Shown here piece by piece: positions 23,011 to 36,015 of a stretch of DNA of 64,000 bases. Within the stretch, counting starts at the first letter, position 1, and each line of letters opens with the position of its first letter. Made by a program: the position numbers and the translations under genes. The DNA lies in the NCBI GenBank assembly GCA_032718475.1, contig JAUCBJ010001948.1, positions 52,999-116,998 of the forward strand, in the 5' to 3' direction. The notes under the pieces were generated by a model, which made no database searches, was not told the DNA's origin, and saw only the letters and a program-made list of their open reading frames with translations. Source of the stretch: Nemertoderma westbladi (Eukaryota; Xenacoelomorpha; Nemertodermatida; Nemertodermatidae).

Positions 23011-23399
23011 CACTTTGGGGAGTCCCTAGACGGTCAGGGCCCTAAACCGATTAGGTTCTCTGTTCGCAGAACACCGAACACTATTCCGGCCACGGAACTA
23101 GTCCAGCAGAATGCCTTTATAGAATCCTGGGATTTGGGGGACGAGAGGATCTCAGCAACTAAGCGAAAACGAACAATAGGATGTTCCTAGACCCCCCCCC
23201 CAAAATTTATCCAGAAGACTTTTCGCCATACATAATGTGTTAAAAAAGTCTACGGTTCTCCGGCTAGGGCCAGTTTGAGTCAAAAAGTCTGCTTCCCTAG
23301 CAACCACGTTGCTATGGAGCTACAGCCAAAACGGCTAATGCTACGGAGTTGGGACCGGCGCCAATCGATAGGCAGCATATGGGTTTACATTCAAGGAGC

Positions 23400-24730
23400 T
23401 TTTTTTGGAGGTGTCAGATCATGATCTTGACCATGATCAGCAAAGATCAGTTTTGATCAGCAATCGGACACTCAAGGCTTGCTCCAATCGAAAAACTTAA
23501 CATTACAAAAAGATTCAGCGACCCCACATTAGTTATGATTCCCGTTAAAAAAATTTAAAAAAAGTGAAGTCTTCCCGATCAAAACGCAACATCCGGATTG
23601 CGCAAAGATCGGACTTCGTAAAATCGTAACTAAGCATTTTGGATATAAACAATTACTGTAGGAAACGTTCAGAACACCGCCCTGAGTCGATTAAAAAAAA
23701 AATTGGCTCGATCGGACAACTGGTTCTCGAGATCTGATACCTGATCATTAAAGATCAGATTTTTTAGTTTTTTTGGATGTTCTCGAAAACTTTGTTTGAG
23801 ACCCCCGATTTTTTTTTACGAATCGACTTCTATGGTGAAGGGGCAACTTTTGAGCATTTTGAAATTTTCAAAAAACGATTTGATCAGGCCGCGATCAGAA
23901 AAGATCGTGTTTTTGGTTTTATTTCAAAGACCAAGTCCTGGGAGTTCACCGTATGGAAAAACTTAACATCACAAAAAGATTCCTCACCCTCGAATTATGG
24001 GGGGGTAGCCAAAATTTGGGCATAAAAAAGTTCAAGTCTAGTGGGTCAAAACTCAAGATCATGATCGCGAAAAGATCAGTATATTTAAAATCGAATCTAA
24101 GCATTTTTATAATAAACATTCATTGTAAGAAATGTGCAATGGTCTATTCTGAGTTGATTAAAAAAAAATTGGCTCAATCGGGCAACCAGTTCTCGAGATC
24201 AGCTTCCTGATCATAAAAGATCGTGTTTTTCGGTTTTTCCCGATTTTCTCGAAAACTTTGTTTGAGACCCCCGACTTTTTTTTACTAATCGATTTCTATT
24301 AAGAAGGGGCAACTTTTGAGCATTTCAAAATTTTCAAAAAGCGATTTGATCAGGCCATGATCAGGAAAGATCATGTTTTCGGTTTTATTTCGAAGACCAA
24401 GTCCTGTGAGTTCACCGTATGAAAAAACTTAACATTACAAAAAGATTCCTCACCCTCGAATTAGGGGGGGTAGCCAAAATTTGACCATAAAAAAGTTCAA
24501 TTCTAGGGGGTCAAAAGATCATGATCGCAAAATGATCAGTGTTTTCGAAATTACTTCTGAGCATTTTGGGGCAAAACTTTCAAACTAAAAAACATTCACT
24601 GGAGTGTTCTAAGTAGATTAAAAAATTTTTTGACTCAATAGGCCTACCGGTACCGGAGATATGGTCGTCCAAAGTCTGCTTCCGGTAATTCGAAAATATT
24701 TCGAACACCCTTGATCGAATTTTTTCCTTG
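23400..24730. repeat. 466-bp satellite, about three copies, GATC-rich
   Basis: AAAAACTTAACATYACAAAAA occurs at 23491, 23957 and 24423, an exact 466-bp spacing. TCTCGAAAACTTTGTTTGAG recurs at 23781 and 24246. Units also share TTTGATCAGGCC and several TGATCA/GATC sites. Copies are diverged, the last the most. Open frames inside are short and unsupported. Confidence 0.85.
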
Positions 24731-25676
24731 AAAATATGTGAATGTACAGTTAGTAGACCCGCATCTAACGATATATCACAATCCATATTTCGGATGACAG
24801 GTACCGGTGTAATAAGACTTTACCAAAAAAATTCAAATTTTTGCTACTCATGTCTGACTATCTCGAAAACTATAATAAGTATCGAAATACTTTCACTGCA
24901 AGAAATGTTCGCCTATCCAATGCGCTTTTAACTCTGTGCTCGGATTTTGCATAGTGTCAAAACCTACAACTTAACCCCCCCAGTGGAGGGAACGGAGTGA
25001 CCGGAGCGCCGGTACTATCTTTCATTATTATGAAGTAATAAGGGCGGTGGGTGGGGTAGGTGGTGAACACTATTTATAGGGTGGAGGGAGGGTCTAGTAT
25101 ATTACTTTAGGATATTTGATTTCTTTGCAATATAGTTTAGCTGCCTCAGTCTTATTTGTAATATGTTATACATTATACCAAATTATATCAAGTTTTAACA
25201 TACTACATTGTCTACCTGTAGGATAAATATACAATGTAGGGCTCATAATATATTTATAAATAGATTTAGTATAATTACATTGTATAACAGAGTTAATTAA
25301 TACTATTACGGTATTATACTAAAGACGCCGCTTTGATATATCTGATCAAATGGCAATTTCTGGTATATTATCTATTTCACTATCTTGGGTATATCATTCA
25401 ATTTCTAAAACTATAATAATAAACATTTACTTCACTTCTTGTTTACTCGGATGGATATAATAATATAAAATACGTCAGTATAATATCTTATAGGGCCAAA
25501 CGCAGATTAATCGGAATAATATGTTTAATTATTATTACAATTGGCACATTGAAGTAAGTAGTACATGAGTTTGATAAAATAATTATGAATCTGTATCTTA
25601 TTCTACTTTGCCTATATGATTATGTTATATAATAATGTTACTTTATCACTTTGGTTTAAACCGATCTCCTTTACTA

Positions 25677-25740
25677 TTACTTACTACTTCTACTACTACT
25701 ACTACTACTACTATTACTACTACTACTACTGACTACTACA
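25677..25740. repeat. ACT/TAC microsatellite
   Basis: About 20 imperfect ACT/TAC triplets just beyond the pol end of copy 2. On the - strand it reads TAG/GTA, like the LINE tails in this window, but no LINE sequence precedes it. Confidence 0.9.
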
Positions 25741-25802
25741 GAGTTATATATTATAAGAGGACGGGGTTTGTGATTATTAGTTATTATACAAGTGCCCCTC
25801 GG

Positions 25803-28800
25803 CTATAGAGAGTCCACCCTCGGTTGCTTACTGGATGTTTGTTGGATTAGGGAGGTGGTCGTGGGAAGAGTATCTTGCCTTCCATAGTTTCCGGAGAGTT
25901 CTCTGTCTCTTTCCAGTAAACATAAACGACCAACTGGGCGATTGAGTTGCTGTGTCTCGAAGACAATTCCCGGTTTCTTAAAGTTACGTCGCATGACGAT
26001 GAGTTCTACTGATCGCACCAAACCATCATCCGAGATATGAGTCTCGATGATACGACCTGTCTGCCACCGCTTACGTGGAAGATCTGAATCCACAATAAGG
26101 ACCATGTCTCCGACGCTGACGTTTTCTTGCTGCGCAAACCACTTAGTTCGAAGTTGTAGCATAGGCAGATAATGTTTTTCGAAATGGTCAGCGAAACGAC
26201 GGGATAACAACTGCATAAATTGCCAAGTTTGCCGGCAGTATTTGTCTCCGTCCGTGATTTCCAATTGTGGGAGCATGGCTACAGGTTTCTTCAGTAGGAA
26301 GTGCGTGGGTGTTAGCGCTTCCAGGGAATCAGGACTCGATGAGACTGGCATAAGCGGTCTCTCGTTGAGATAGGCGGCGATTTACTCCATTAACGTCCGC
26401 AAAAGTTTGTCGGTGAGATACGCGCGGCACGGCACTATAAAGTGAAATGCGGTCTTCACGCTTCTGATTAATCTCTCCCAACTTCCTCCCCACCAAGGGG
26501 CGTCGGCGGCGTTGAAGGTCCAGCTAGACGTTGTTACCCTTAGCTGATCGTCCACCTGTCTTTGGTTCCAATCCTTGACATAAGCCTTGATTTCATTGTT
26601 GGCACCAATGAAGTTTGTTCCCTTATCAGATCTCATCGTGTTACTAGTTCCAAAGCGAGCGATCTGTCGGCGTAAGCTCAATATGAAGCTATTGGTAGAT
26701 AAATCGTTCACCATATCGAGATGGATAGCTCTACAAGTCATACAGACAAAGATGACACACCATCTCTTGACTATAGTCCTAGCACGATATACTTCAATAG
26801 GGCCAAATAAATCCACACCGGTATTAGTAAAGGGTGGTTCATAGAAGCTTACTCGTTCCCTAAGTAATTCTGCCTCTCGCTGTGTTAAAGGCCTACTGAA
26901 TGCTTTCCTACAGGGTATGCAGTTCCTAAGAACTTGGTTCAGAGCTCTACAGGGTTTATAATAATAATAGCGAGTTCGAATTTCGCTAAGAACTCGTTCT
27001 CTACCAGCATGATAAAGCTTACTGTGAACATCTACAATCATCTTGATTTGTATTTCAAGATTTCTAATGAGTATGGGAAACTTAGTGTCAAAGGATAATG
27101 GAGCATTAGTTAGTCTTCCTCCAACACGTATTAACCCATCTATCATTGTGCTAGAGAAACGATCCCTTAAGCGCATCTGTGGATTTCTCAACAACAGGAA
27201 ATACCTATCGGAATCCTCATAGCATTGCAGGAGTCTCAGTATCTGCTTATTGGTTTCTTCATGCTCCTGGTAACTGATCTTCTCCTTCAGAAACCTGTCG
27301 GATATCTTGTATTTGGGAAGATCTTTAACAACATGGACCTGCGCAGATGTCAGTGGAGCGTTATCACTAGTGGTCTTCGTCCTGGAGTAGTGATTATGAA
27401 AACATCGCTTTAAATATGTAACGGCCTTACAGAGCCGATTCCAGGAACTATAGTGATGTATCGCTCTCTGCAGGAGAGGTGAGAGTCCTTGCGAGATGTC
27501 TGGTATTCCAGATTTCCAATCTCTCTCTCTGATTTCCACAACAGACTTATTTGTGGCTGTGTGTTTCGGATCCAAAGCGTCGTCTCCGGAAGTGTGTAGT
27601 ACAGACAGATCTACCACGGGTTTAAATAACTTCGATTTACTCGCCCGAGTTTTAGGTTTGACTTTCTCCGCTCCCTTGGCCTGTCTAATCTCCGCCGTAG
27701 TAAGATGAGGAGGCCATTCATCCTCTTCTTTGCTTAGGAAGTCGGGTCTACCTAACCAGTCTGGAGTATCTATCAATTCTTGTGGAGTTGCTCCCCTGGA
27801 GGCGATGTCGGCTGGATTAATCGTTCCGGGGCAATGTCTCCATTGATCTATCTTCGTGCGACTAAGTATAATGGCTACTCTGTTGGTAACGAAGACGCTG
27901 AACTGACAGACTTCATTGGTTATATACTCCAACACGAGTAAAGCATCGGTCCAATAGACAGTTTTCTCCAGTGGATAGTCGATCTGTTCTGTTACATTCC
28001 GGCCGATGGCTGTAGCGTATAGAGCCGCTTTTAACTCCGCTCGAGGAACTTTCAACTTGTTGTTTATCAAGGCCTTAGAGGTAACCAAGGCGACCTTGAT
28101 TCCATCCGGAGTTTCAACTCTCAGGTAGGCTACTATACCTATTCCCATATTGCTGGCGTCTCCAAACACATGGAGTTGATAGGAATATGTAGGGAGAACA
28201 TGACCAAAATATGAACGGGAAATTATAAAGTTCTCGATGGACGGTAGAGAGGTGGTCTTCCCATTTCATCCACTTCTTTAGTAGTTCTCCCTTAAGTGGA
28301 TCGTCCCATGAGTGGTTTTCAAGCCACATTTGTTGTACTAAACTCCGAGCAATCAATATAACTGGGCTAATAAATCCCAATGGATCGAAATAAGTGCTCA
28401 GGATACTTAGACAAATCCGTTTAGTCCGAACTGGATTATCTCGCTGTTTTAGCTGGAAAAACAGGATATCTCTCTCTGTGTCCCACTTCAAACCAAGCGT
28501 CTTGGTTTCTGGAAGATCGTCCTTGATTAGGTCTAGATCTTTAACTCCTCGGTCTTCTACTGGGATCGATTCCAGAAACGCACGGGAGTTGCTGGTGAAT
28601 TTAGTTAATCGAAATCCACCTCTTTTCAAGCACTCTACCGTTCCTTTGGCGACATCAATGGCTTCTTCCACCGATGGGAGGGACTTCAAATTGTCGTCCA
28701 TGTATATATCCCATTTGATGTTGTCGATAACCTCTTTGGAGAAGGCGTCCCGGTTGTCATCAGCAGTGGTACGCACTACTGAGCAGGCGTTTGAAGGGCT

Positions 28801-31197
28801 CGAGATGATCCCAAAAGCCTGGATGGTCATCCAGTACTCCACCGGTTTCTGGTTGAGGTCTCCCTCAGGCCACCACAGAAATCGTAGGCTGTCTCGATCT
28901 CTATCCAGCGCCTTCACTTGTAAGAACATGCCTTCTATATCGGAGGCAAAAGCGATTGAATATTGTCGTAATCTTAAGAGTATTCCCAACAAGGATTGGA
29001 GTAAGTTGGGTCCTGGCAACAACTCGGAATTAAGGGATTGGCCCATGTAGAGGGCGGAGCCATCAAATACTACCCGGACTTGGTTGGGTTTACCGGGTTT
29101 GGGAACGTAATGATGTGTTAGATAGTACGTTCTCTCCGTTATGGGTGTTTCTTCCGGTACTCGCTCCGCATATCCCTTGTCAATAAATTTCTTCAACTGA
29201 GTCTTGTACATTTCCTTAGCTGAAGCATTTGCCGTAAGGCATCGATGTAGTTGCGCAATTCTTTTCTCCGCCAAGGGTCGGTTGTTTATAAATTTAGGTT
29301 CTTGCTTTCGAAAGGGCAGACCAATTTCATATCTACCTTGATCTTTAAGAAAACGTGTAGTTGTTTCCTGGATCTGCTTGGCTCTTTCTTCTTCTACCGA
29401 TAGGGCCTTATCGTAGGAATTGGGTTCTACAGCCTCTTGAGTAAAGAATCGTACGGCGTGTTCATCGCGAGTCTTCGCGTTGTAGCGATCTATCACTTCA
29501 TTCAGTTCGTCGTTGTATTCGACTTGTTCAGCTGGATGAATGAGGTGACATAGGTTCACTTGGTTTTGCCAAGTTTCGTTTTCCGTAAGGAGGTCTATGG
29601 TCTTCTCCTCGTCGAAGAGTTGGTGGATGTCGTCATTATCTGAGGAGTATGGTGTTCCCTCAGTTGTGTAGTCTACCTCACTGGACTCCTCTTCCCATTC
29701 ACTTACCTGGTAGACCCTTTCTTTGGGTAACCTTTCCATGAGAGTTCTACGGGAAGGGCCAGTAAAGTACCAACCTACTCTAGTTCTTCCCGCATAGGTT
29801 TGTAGTGGTTGCGGTTGAGCAGGCCATTTCTCCAATGTCTCAAGCGCCTCATGCGCATTTTGGCCGATGAGTATTTGCACTCCAGGGTAGTCTGTGTTGA
29901 ATCTAGGTATCTTATGCTGCTGGGTGAAATTGTCCTCATCCCAGTTATAAGGTTCCACTTGGCTGGTAGCGAAGTTCTTTATCGCCACCATTTTTACTGA
30001 CCTTATGCTGTGTTCTCCTAGTTCATCCTGGGGGGTGGACAACGCACCTACATAATAATCTGCAATTACTGTAGATTTCCAAACCTGCATAATTCCTGAC
30101 ATGTTTAACTTAGTTCGGAACTTGGGTTGTCCAGCAAAGATGTCTTCGGCTAGTTCTTTGTCGATGAATGTTCCTGTGCTACCGGAGTCAAGGAGGGCGT
30201 TCACTATATAACTCCTTTCAGGTCCGTGGACCCTCAACTGCACTACGGGAAATTCTCGGATTCCTACATTGGAAGTTGGTGCTTTCCAAGATGGTTGTCG
30301 GTCAGAAGTAGTTAGGGGGAACTCACTATCGGTTTCCTTTTCATACGTAATTGCTCGATACACACCGGTATTTATTAGGTAACAGGATTCGTTTTCGTCG
30401 GAGAATTCATCCGTATAGAATCCTTCCATCTCAGAACTTTGGTCAGTGTTGTTCACATCACTGAATTGGACATGTAGTTCGGACTCACTTACCTGACTCG
30501 GGCTGTTTCGTTCGAATTCAGTGTGCAACAAGATATGATGTTTCGCGCCGCACATTGCACACCTTGCGTCGGAGTAACAGGTTCGCCGTTGGTGTCCTTG
30601 TCTGAGGCAATTATAACACAACCACTTATCCCACATGACTTCACGTCTATCCTTTAGTGATTTCTTTAAAAATTTATCACACACACTTAAACAGTGGGGC
30701 CCGTCGCACAGCGCACATTTTGGTTTGATGTTACTCACCTTACCTTGGGTAACGTTGTGCACTCTCGTTCTTTCCTCGGGCTTTCTTCCGTGAACTCTAT
30801 TAGGAGACGTAGGAGGAGTTTTTGTTACCTGTTCTCTCCTGTCATTGGTTCGAGACTTAAATTTACTTACGTCTTTAGGCGCTTTATTGACATAGTAAGA
30901 TCTTTCAGTGTCTTTCCCGCTGTCCTCTTCTTGAGAAGCCTGGCTTTCGCCGTCGTCTGTATAACACACTGGTGTTACCTTTCTCCTAGAAACGGGTTTC
31001 TCACTTACCTTATTTTCCGGTGTCTTCTCTCTGGACTGCTTTAGGAGCTGTAATTTTACCTCTCCATCTAAGAATGACATGAGATCAGCCATGGTAGGGT
31101 CTCTTCGTTGTTGTTCCATCATATATAAGACTTTCTTGTCCCAGCGTGTACCTACTCCACCCTTTGGTAAAGTAGAGGCCACGGCTCCAATAACCAT
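25803..31197 (-). pseudogene. Pol region of family A copy 2: protease, RT, RNase H, integrase (broken)
   Basis: On the - strand the order is Gag zinc knuckles (about 30710-30530, CYNCLRQGHQRRTC), protease (LLDSGSTGTF near 30200), RT (about 29100-28400, catalytic YMDD at about 28705-28694), RNase H (GDAS near 28165), integrase H2C2 (near 27010-26900, CIPC), the DDE core (GVDLFGP, RSDKGTNF, GSWERL) and a DUF5641-like tail (GDMVLIVDSDLPRKRW). Two breaks are visible: a frameshift near 28170-28230 between RT and RNase H, and an in-frame stop near 26380 after the integrase core. Catalytic residues look intact, so loss of function comes from the breaks. This copy supplies the domains missing from copy 1. 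Confidence 0.85.
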
Positions 31198-31239
31198 AGA
31201 ACTCTGATATTCATGAGACTTACCTAGCCAATCTAATTG

Positions 31240-34032
31240 TCAACAGATCTCCTGAATCTCATCGGAAAACTCTATAATCCCGCTGCTAATGAACTTTCGG
31301 GGCGCTACCAATTTTGCATACAAATACCTAGCTATGTTATTCCTATTACCATACCTGATGTTTAGTGTATCCCAAACTTGTCTTAATCCATCTGGATGTC
31401 CAATAAACTTTAATGCCATTAACTTGGGAGATCCTTCCAAGCACTCGATGAGGAATCTAAGTTTCTCTCCGTTAGATAGCACAGAGTTCTGTATGTTATC
31501 TTTATAATATTCATTAAAAGGTAACCATTTCATCTCATCTCCATTGAACTTGACGATCTCTCCAACCTTTACCGCTTGACGGGCTTCGGTTCTAGCCATT
31601 TGATGCGTAAAACTTTCTTGGGCCATAGTGTTATTTAATATCGAGTTATCGGTATATAAATTTCTCGGATTATGATCAGGTCTATATGGAATATCATTGT
31701 CAACAGGTTTATAATTACCCTTAATAGGGTTTACTATAGGAGTTTCTACTTCACTAGCAGTATAGATGCGTGTAGGCTCCACACCTTGCGCATGAAATAC
31801 ATCAGACCTAACAGGTTGACACATTGTTACAGGGGGTGGTGGTATACCCTTTTGTATATTTACTAATTTATCGCGTTCTAACGCGATATTCTGCTGCACT
31901 TCTTGCAACTCTAACCTACCCTCTCTGACTGCTCCCTTTAACTGCTGAACAGTCCCTTCCATCTCCCAGACCTGCTGAGAGGAACACAAACGGTGTTCCC
32001 TCAGCTGCCCGAGCAGGAGACCCATCTCCCGTCGTCCCTCATCCACCCACTCTACCGCCGAAGCGTGAGCCGCCAACATAGTAGCGGGTGGACGAGGGAC
32101 AACGGGCGACAAATCATGGATATTTCGCTCGGAGTCCAGGACAGGAACTGTCTCAGGGGCTGTTCTGTTGGGCACAGGTAGTTTAGTGCTGTGCAAAGGG
32201 AATTTAGAGGTAGGTTCTGGGAGTACAGGTGTCTCTATCACTGAAGGGGTGGATTCGAGAACAGGCCTGATTATTTCAGGCTCATCCACTATAGTAGGGA
32301 GTCTTTCGACTCTAATAATTTGGTCTGTGGGTTCTGTACTACCTAAGTTTGTGCTAGCTAGTTGCCTTCTAACAGCTGGGGGCAAATCAGGCAATTTCTG
32401 ATGGTGGGGCATTCTTCTACGCCCTCTTAGACGAGATATATTTCCTCCGCCTTCAGGATCTGTGGTATCGCCTTCATCAGATGATGTAAATCCCTGCCTT
32501 TTGGGAGTAGATCGACTTATCATCTGCATTTGACTAGCTGTTAACTGTTTATTTATGCAGTCTTGCTTCTCTTGAAGATTTTCCAACTCTAGTTGGGTGG
32601 TCTCTTCAGACGCTCTCCGTTCTGCTTCTGCCACTGCCTCTGCCGCTGCCACTGCCACTTTTCTTTCCGCTTCGGCCGCTGCCACTGCCGCTTTTCTTTC
32701 TGCTTCGGCCGCTGCCACTGCCACTTTTCTTTCCGCTTCTGCCGCTGCCACTGCCGCTGCCACTGCTGCTTTTCTTTCCGCTTCGGCCGCTGCCACTGCC
32801 GCTTTTCTTTCCGCTTCTGCCGCTGCCACTGCCGCTGCCGCTGCTGCTGTCTTTCTGTCTTCTATACGTTTTTTCTTTACCTGTTCTTCTTGGACCCTAG
32901 CGATGCGGAGTCTTTCATCAAATTTAGCTTGGTTCACAGCTAACATTTCCACATCTATTGCGTCCAACACAAGCTTGGCTCCTTCACTATTAGGGCGAAG
33001 TCCAGACAGCCATCTCCTCAACTCTTCGTCACCTAGAAATCGTTGATAGTCTGACAGATAGATGTCAATAGCGTCCCTCTTCTGCGGTTTCTCTGCTGTC
33101 GCTTCGCTTTCCACTTGAGAAAAGGTAGCGTCTGTTGATTCTCCGTGGGTGGTTGAGCGCTCAGCCAGCTGAAATTTCCACTGGGCCGTTCCTTGAACCT
33201 TGAGACTCACCCGCTGGAACCAAGTCTTTACGGCAACTTGCAACGACGTGTCTTGTCTTCTTTTCGAAGCTTCCTCAAAGGCCGATAGGATTAGTCTGAT
33301 TCTTAGAATTCTTTCTCGAACTTGATAAAGCAGCTCTCCCTGCTCTTGAGGTCCTTGGGTTTGTCGAAACAGTTGTTCCTCTAATCGCTCCAAAGAGCTG
33401 AAGAATCCCTGTACATATCCTGCTGCCGACCTCTTCCACACAGCTGGATCACTAGTGTCTTTTGTCACTCCCATCCTGTGTATGTCTTCCCAGGCAGCTT
33501 CCGATAAGTCAAACGGGAGTCCGGGTCCGGGGAAGTTCCATTGCGACTCGACAATAGACTTCAGTTCCTCCCTTGTGTATCCCGCATAACTGTCCTTGGT
33601 CGATCGCTTACTTCTCGCCCAATCAATTTGGTGTTCCTCCACCGCAATCAATACCCTAGTGAGTACGGCTGCAGGAAGAATGAGAAGGGGATCCGAATAA
33701 ACCGCATCTGCCATCTTTGCTCCGCGCTCGGGTGTCAGCTCTACAGTATCCGAACTACTGGAGCTATCGGGCCGCTGAGAAATAAGTTCTCGGCTAGGGT
33801 GTTGCTGCTGTTTGACAGCTGCTTCTTGATCCCGCTTGACTTGAGCCCGAGTGCCTATGATAGACCTACGGTGTTGGACTAGCCTAGGGTCTGATACTAC
33901 TACTGGAGGGATGATCTTTCTTACAGTAGGAGGTGAGTTGAACTTCGGTCTCAAACGTTCAGCACTCCTATCTGGGTCACAGATGGTTGTATCTAGGAGA
34001 CTGTCTGACAGGTTTTGCTTTGTGTCAGACAT
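31240..34032 (-). pseudogene. Gag of family A copy 2, ended early by an in-frame TGA
   Basis: 930 codons from MSDTKQNLSDSLL. It holds about 180 residues (about 33696-33165) that copy 1 lacks, with a possible helical region. An alanine/glutamate repeat (32870-32590) and a DUF1759-like core follow. The frame is stopped by TGA at 31242-31240 inside the core, where copy 1 has AGA. The downstream pol frame is the same, so this is a nonsense change and not a shift. The TGA is followed by CAATTA, a context known to favour stop-codon readthrough. The stop is not at a normal Gag/Pol boundary, so mutation is the simpler explanation. Confidence 0.8.
32590..32870 (-). repeat. In-frame Ala/Glu-rich minisatellite in gag
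   Basis: On the - strand it encodes repeated AEAERKAAVA-type units (six or more), all in frame. Copy 1 has one short equivalent (AAAMAEAERRASEQ). The repeat extends a likely coiled coil, and its length difference shows expansion by slippage or unequal exchange. Confidence 0.85.
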
Positions 34033-36015
34033 GTTTGTTTGTACAGTTGAATGCCTACTGCTATATTACAGTTAAAGCAAGTCTAGTAATTCAGTATCAA
34101 CTGTTAAGCCTAGTAATTAATTACCGATATCGCTACTCAGTGTAACGTGATATATATACACAATATATTAGAATACCAGTATACACTTATAGTATATATA
34201 TAAGTATTATTACAGACTAGGTTTGTCACAGAATACCGGTATATAATTTCAGCACAAATATATAGAAATATATAATAAGCCTATCGTGAATACCGGTATA
34301 CAGCTTACACTTATAATGTATATATAAGTATAATTAAAGACTAGAATTAATTACAGAATACCGGTATATAATTTCAGCTTAAATTTATAGAAATAAATAT
34401 AATAAGCCTATTGTAAATAACGGTATGTCAATTATTTTAGAATAATTGAATTTCTGAATTTTAGGGGTTACTTGGTTAACTTTACTTTACTTTATTACCG
34501 TTATTTAAGCAGTAGTCCAACTGATATTAAGACCTAATTGTTGTATGACAGGCCTACTATTTTATAAATCGGTTTGAGTTGATTTATAATATATATACCC
34601 GTTTAATGGGTTTTGTCTCAATATTTGAAATAAATGTTATTATTTCTGGGAAGGAGTCACTACACAGAAGCTGTACGCTCTCAGTGAAGTGCTACTTGTT
34701 GGACACTAAAACAAATAATTCTAATTTGCCTAAGTTACTTATTACTACAAATTATGTACAATACGGGATGAGATTACAATCTCTAAATAAACACAAAAAT
34801 TACACGTACGAATTTTAGGGGTAATTTTACAAGAAGTCTACAAACCAGCCTAACAAGGGGTTAGAATTTCTGGTTATTACAACGGACAAGATACTACGGT
34901 ATTTGAAAGTAATAAAGCAGTAGTAAATATACTGCGTTGTCCAGATAGGAAAAATACCACCGTCTGACGACTTATAGCCGTAGCGCTATAAGTACTACGT
35001 TATGTACACGGAGTGTTCCTACCTAGAAGTTAATTACCGCGGCCTACCAGAGCCAACGTGCCTATTAACCACTTTACAACACCAATATACTGCCTACACA
35101 CTAATTACGTTCGGAAAGCACTGTACACTAAACACTAAATTAGGTACAAGTACTTATACAACAAATAACCAGCAGTTAAAAATACTTGTACAGCTAAAAG
35201 AACCACGGTATCTGCCGGAGTGACCAAAGCATAAAATCTCCAGTCTTTACCTACGCCAAACAGCCCTGATGTAGTACCGGGGTTAATTGAACTATAACGG
35301 TATATATAACAAGCACAATTACTGTAGGAATAAACTTGGGGGTATGTATGTTGCGAATAATCGCATAAACTCTGAATAATAAATATTACGCTACCCGTAC
35401 AGACTACACAAACAAAATACAAACCAAATGCTGGCAGACTACTATCAAGCCTAAATAAACTACAGTATATGCAGACTCTGAAATGGTTAGTTAGTATGCG
35501 TTCTAACTGAGTAGTACGACTTATTCTTTCAGGGGGGATTTACCTTACAGCACTGGATGCCCACCACGTTCCTAACTAGTACTTTATCGGACATACACTC
35601 TACACACACTGCAATCTCTTCAGACTTAACAACAGTCAGACAACAGTCCAGCCTACAAATTACCTGTACAATCTGGGCAGGCTTACACGCCTTCTGCTCA
35701 ACATTAACTTACAGGTAAATAAAACTGACAGAAATAAGTAAAATCCCAATAAAAACCAGGGCGGGCCCTCCCTGATTAAATATCAAGACCTACCGGTATA
35801 TAATTATCAAAATCGAATAATACTGATGTACCTGTACTGCTGTAAGTACCGGTTCGGGTGGTTAGGTAGTCAGGCCTACTGGTTACCGGTCGACCGGTAC
35901 TTTTACCTTTATTGCCTACGTTGCAATAAAGAAGCAATAACTGTTATTGTTCTTACCAGAACAATAGTAAACTGTATTTATGGCCTACACTGCAATCAGA
36001 AGATATAACTGTTAT
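34033..36015 (-). other. Leader of family A copy 2
   Basis: The inverted counterpart of 1098-3358, with the ATACCGGTA-bearing AT-rich repeats (34150-34440) and about one unit of the 288-bp repeat. ORFs here are short and not conserved between copies. Confidence 0.65.

Larger units (their letters stand above)
23011..25802 (-). other. 2.8-kb segment present in copy 2 and absent from copy 1
   Basis: Copy 1 joins the pol end directly to the spacer at CTAGGGACTCC (about 7363). Copy 2 has 2.8 kb between the equivalent points. It contains no convincing gene. It holds a 466-bp-period satellite (23400-24730), a G-rich stretch near 24980-25100 and a CTA/ACT microsatellite (25677-25740). The edges CCAG/TAAGC and TCTAG/GGA could be read as a degenerate insertion duplication or as a deletion in copy 1. 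Confidence 0.55.

Noticed and set aside
25677-25740. TAG-like microsatellite as another LINE tail
   Set aside because: No LINE sequence precedes it on the - strand, so it is a plain microsatellite.
32593-33046. + strand ORFs rich in Ala/Ser or Cys/His/Arg across 32593-33046
   Set aside because: They are antisense shadows of the gag minisatellite.
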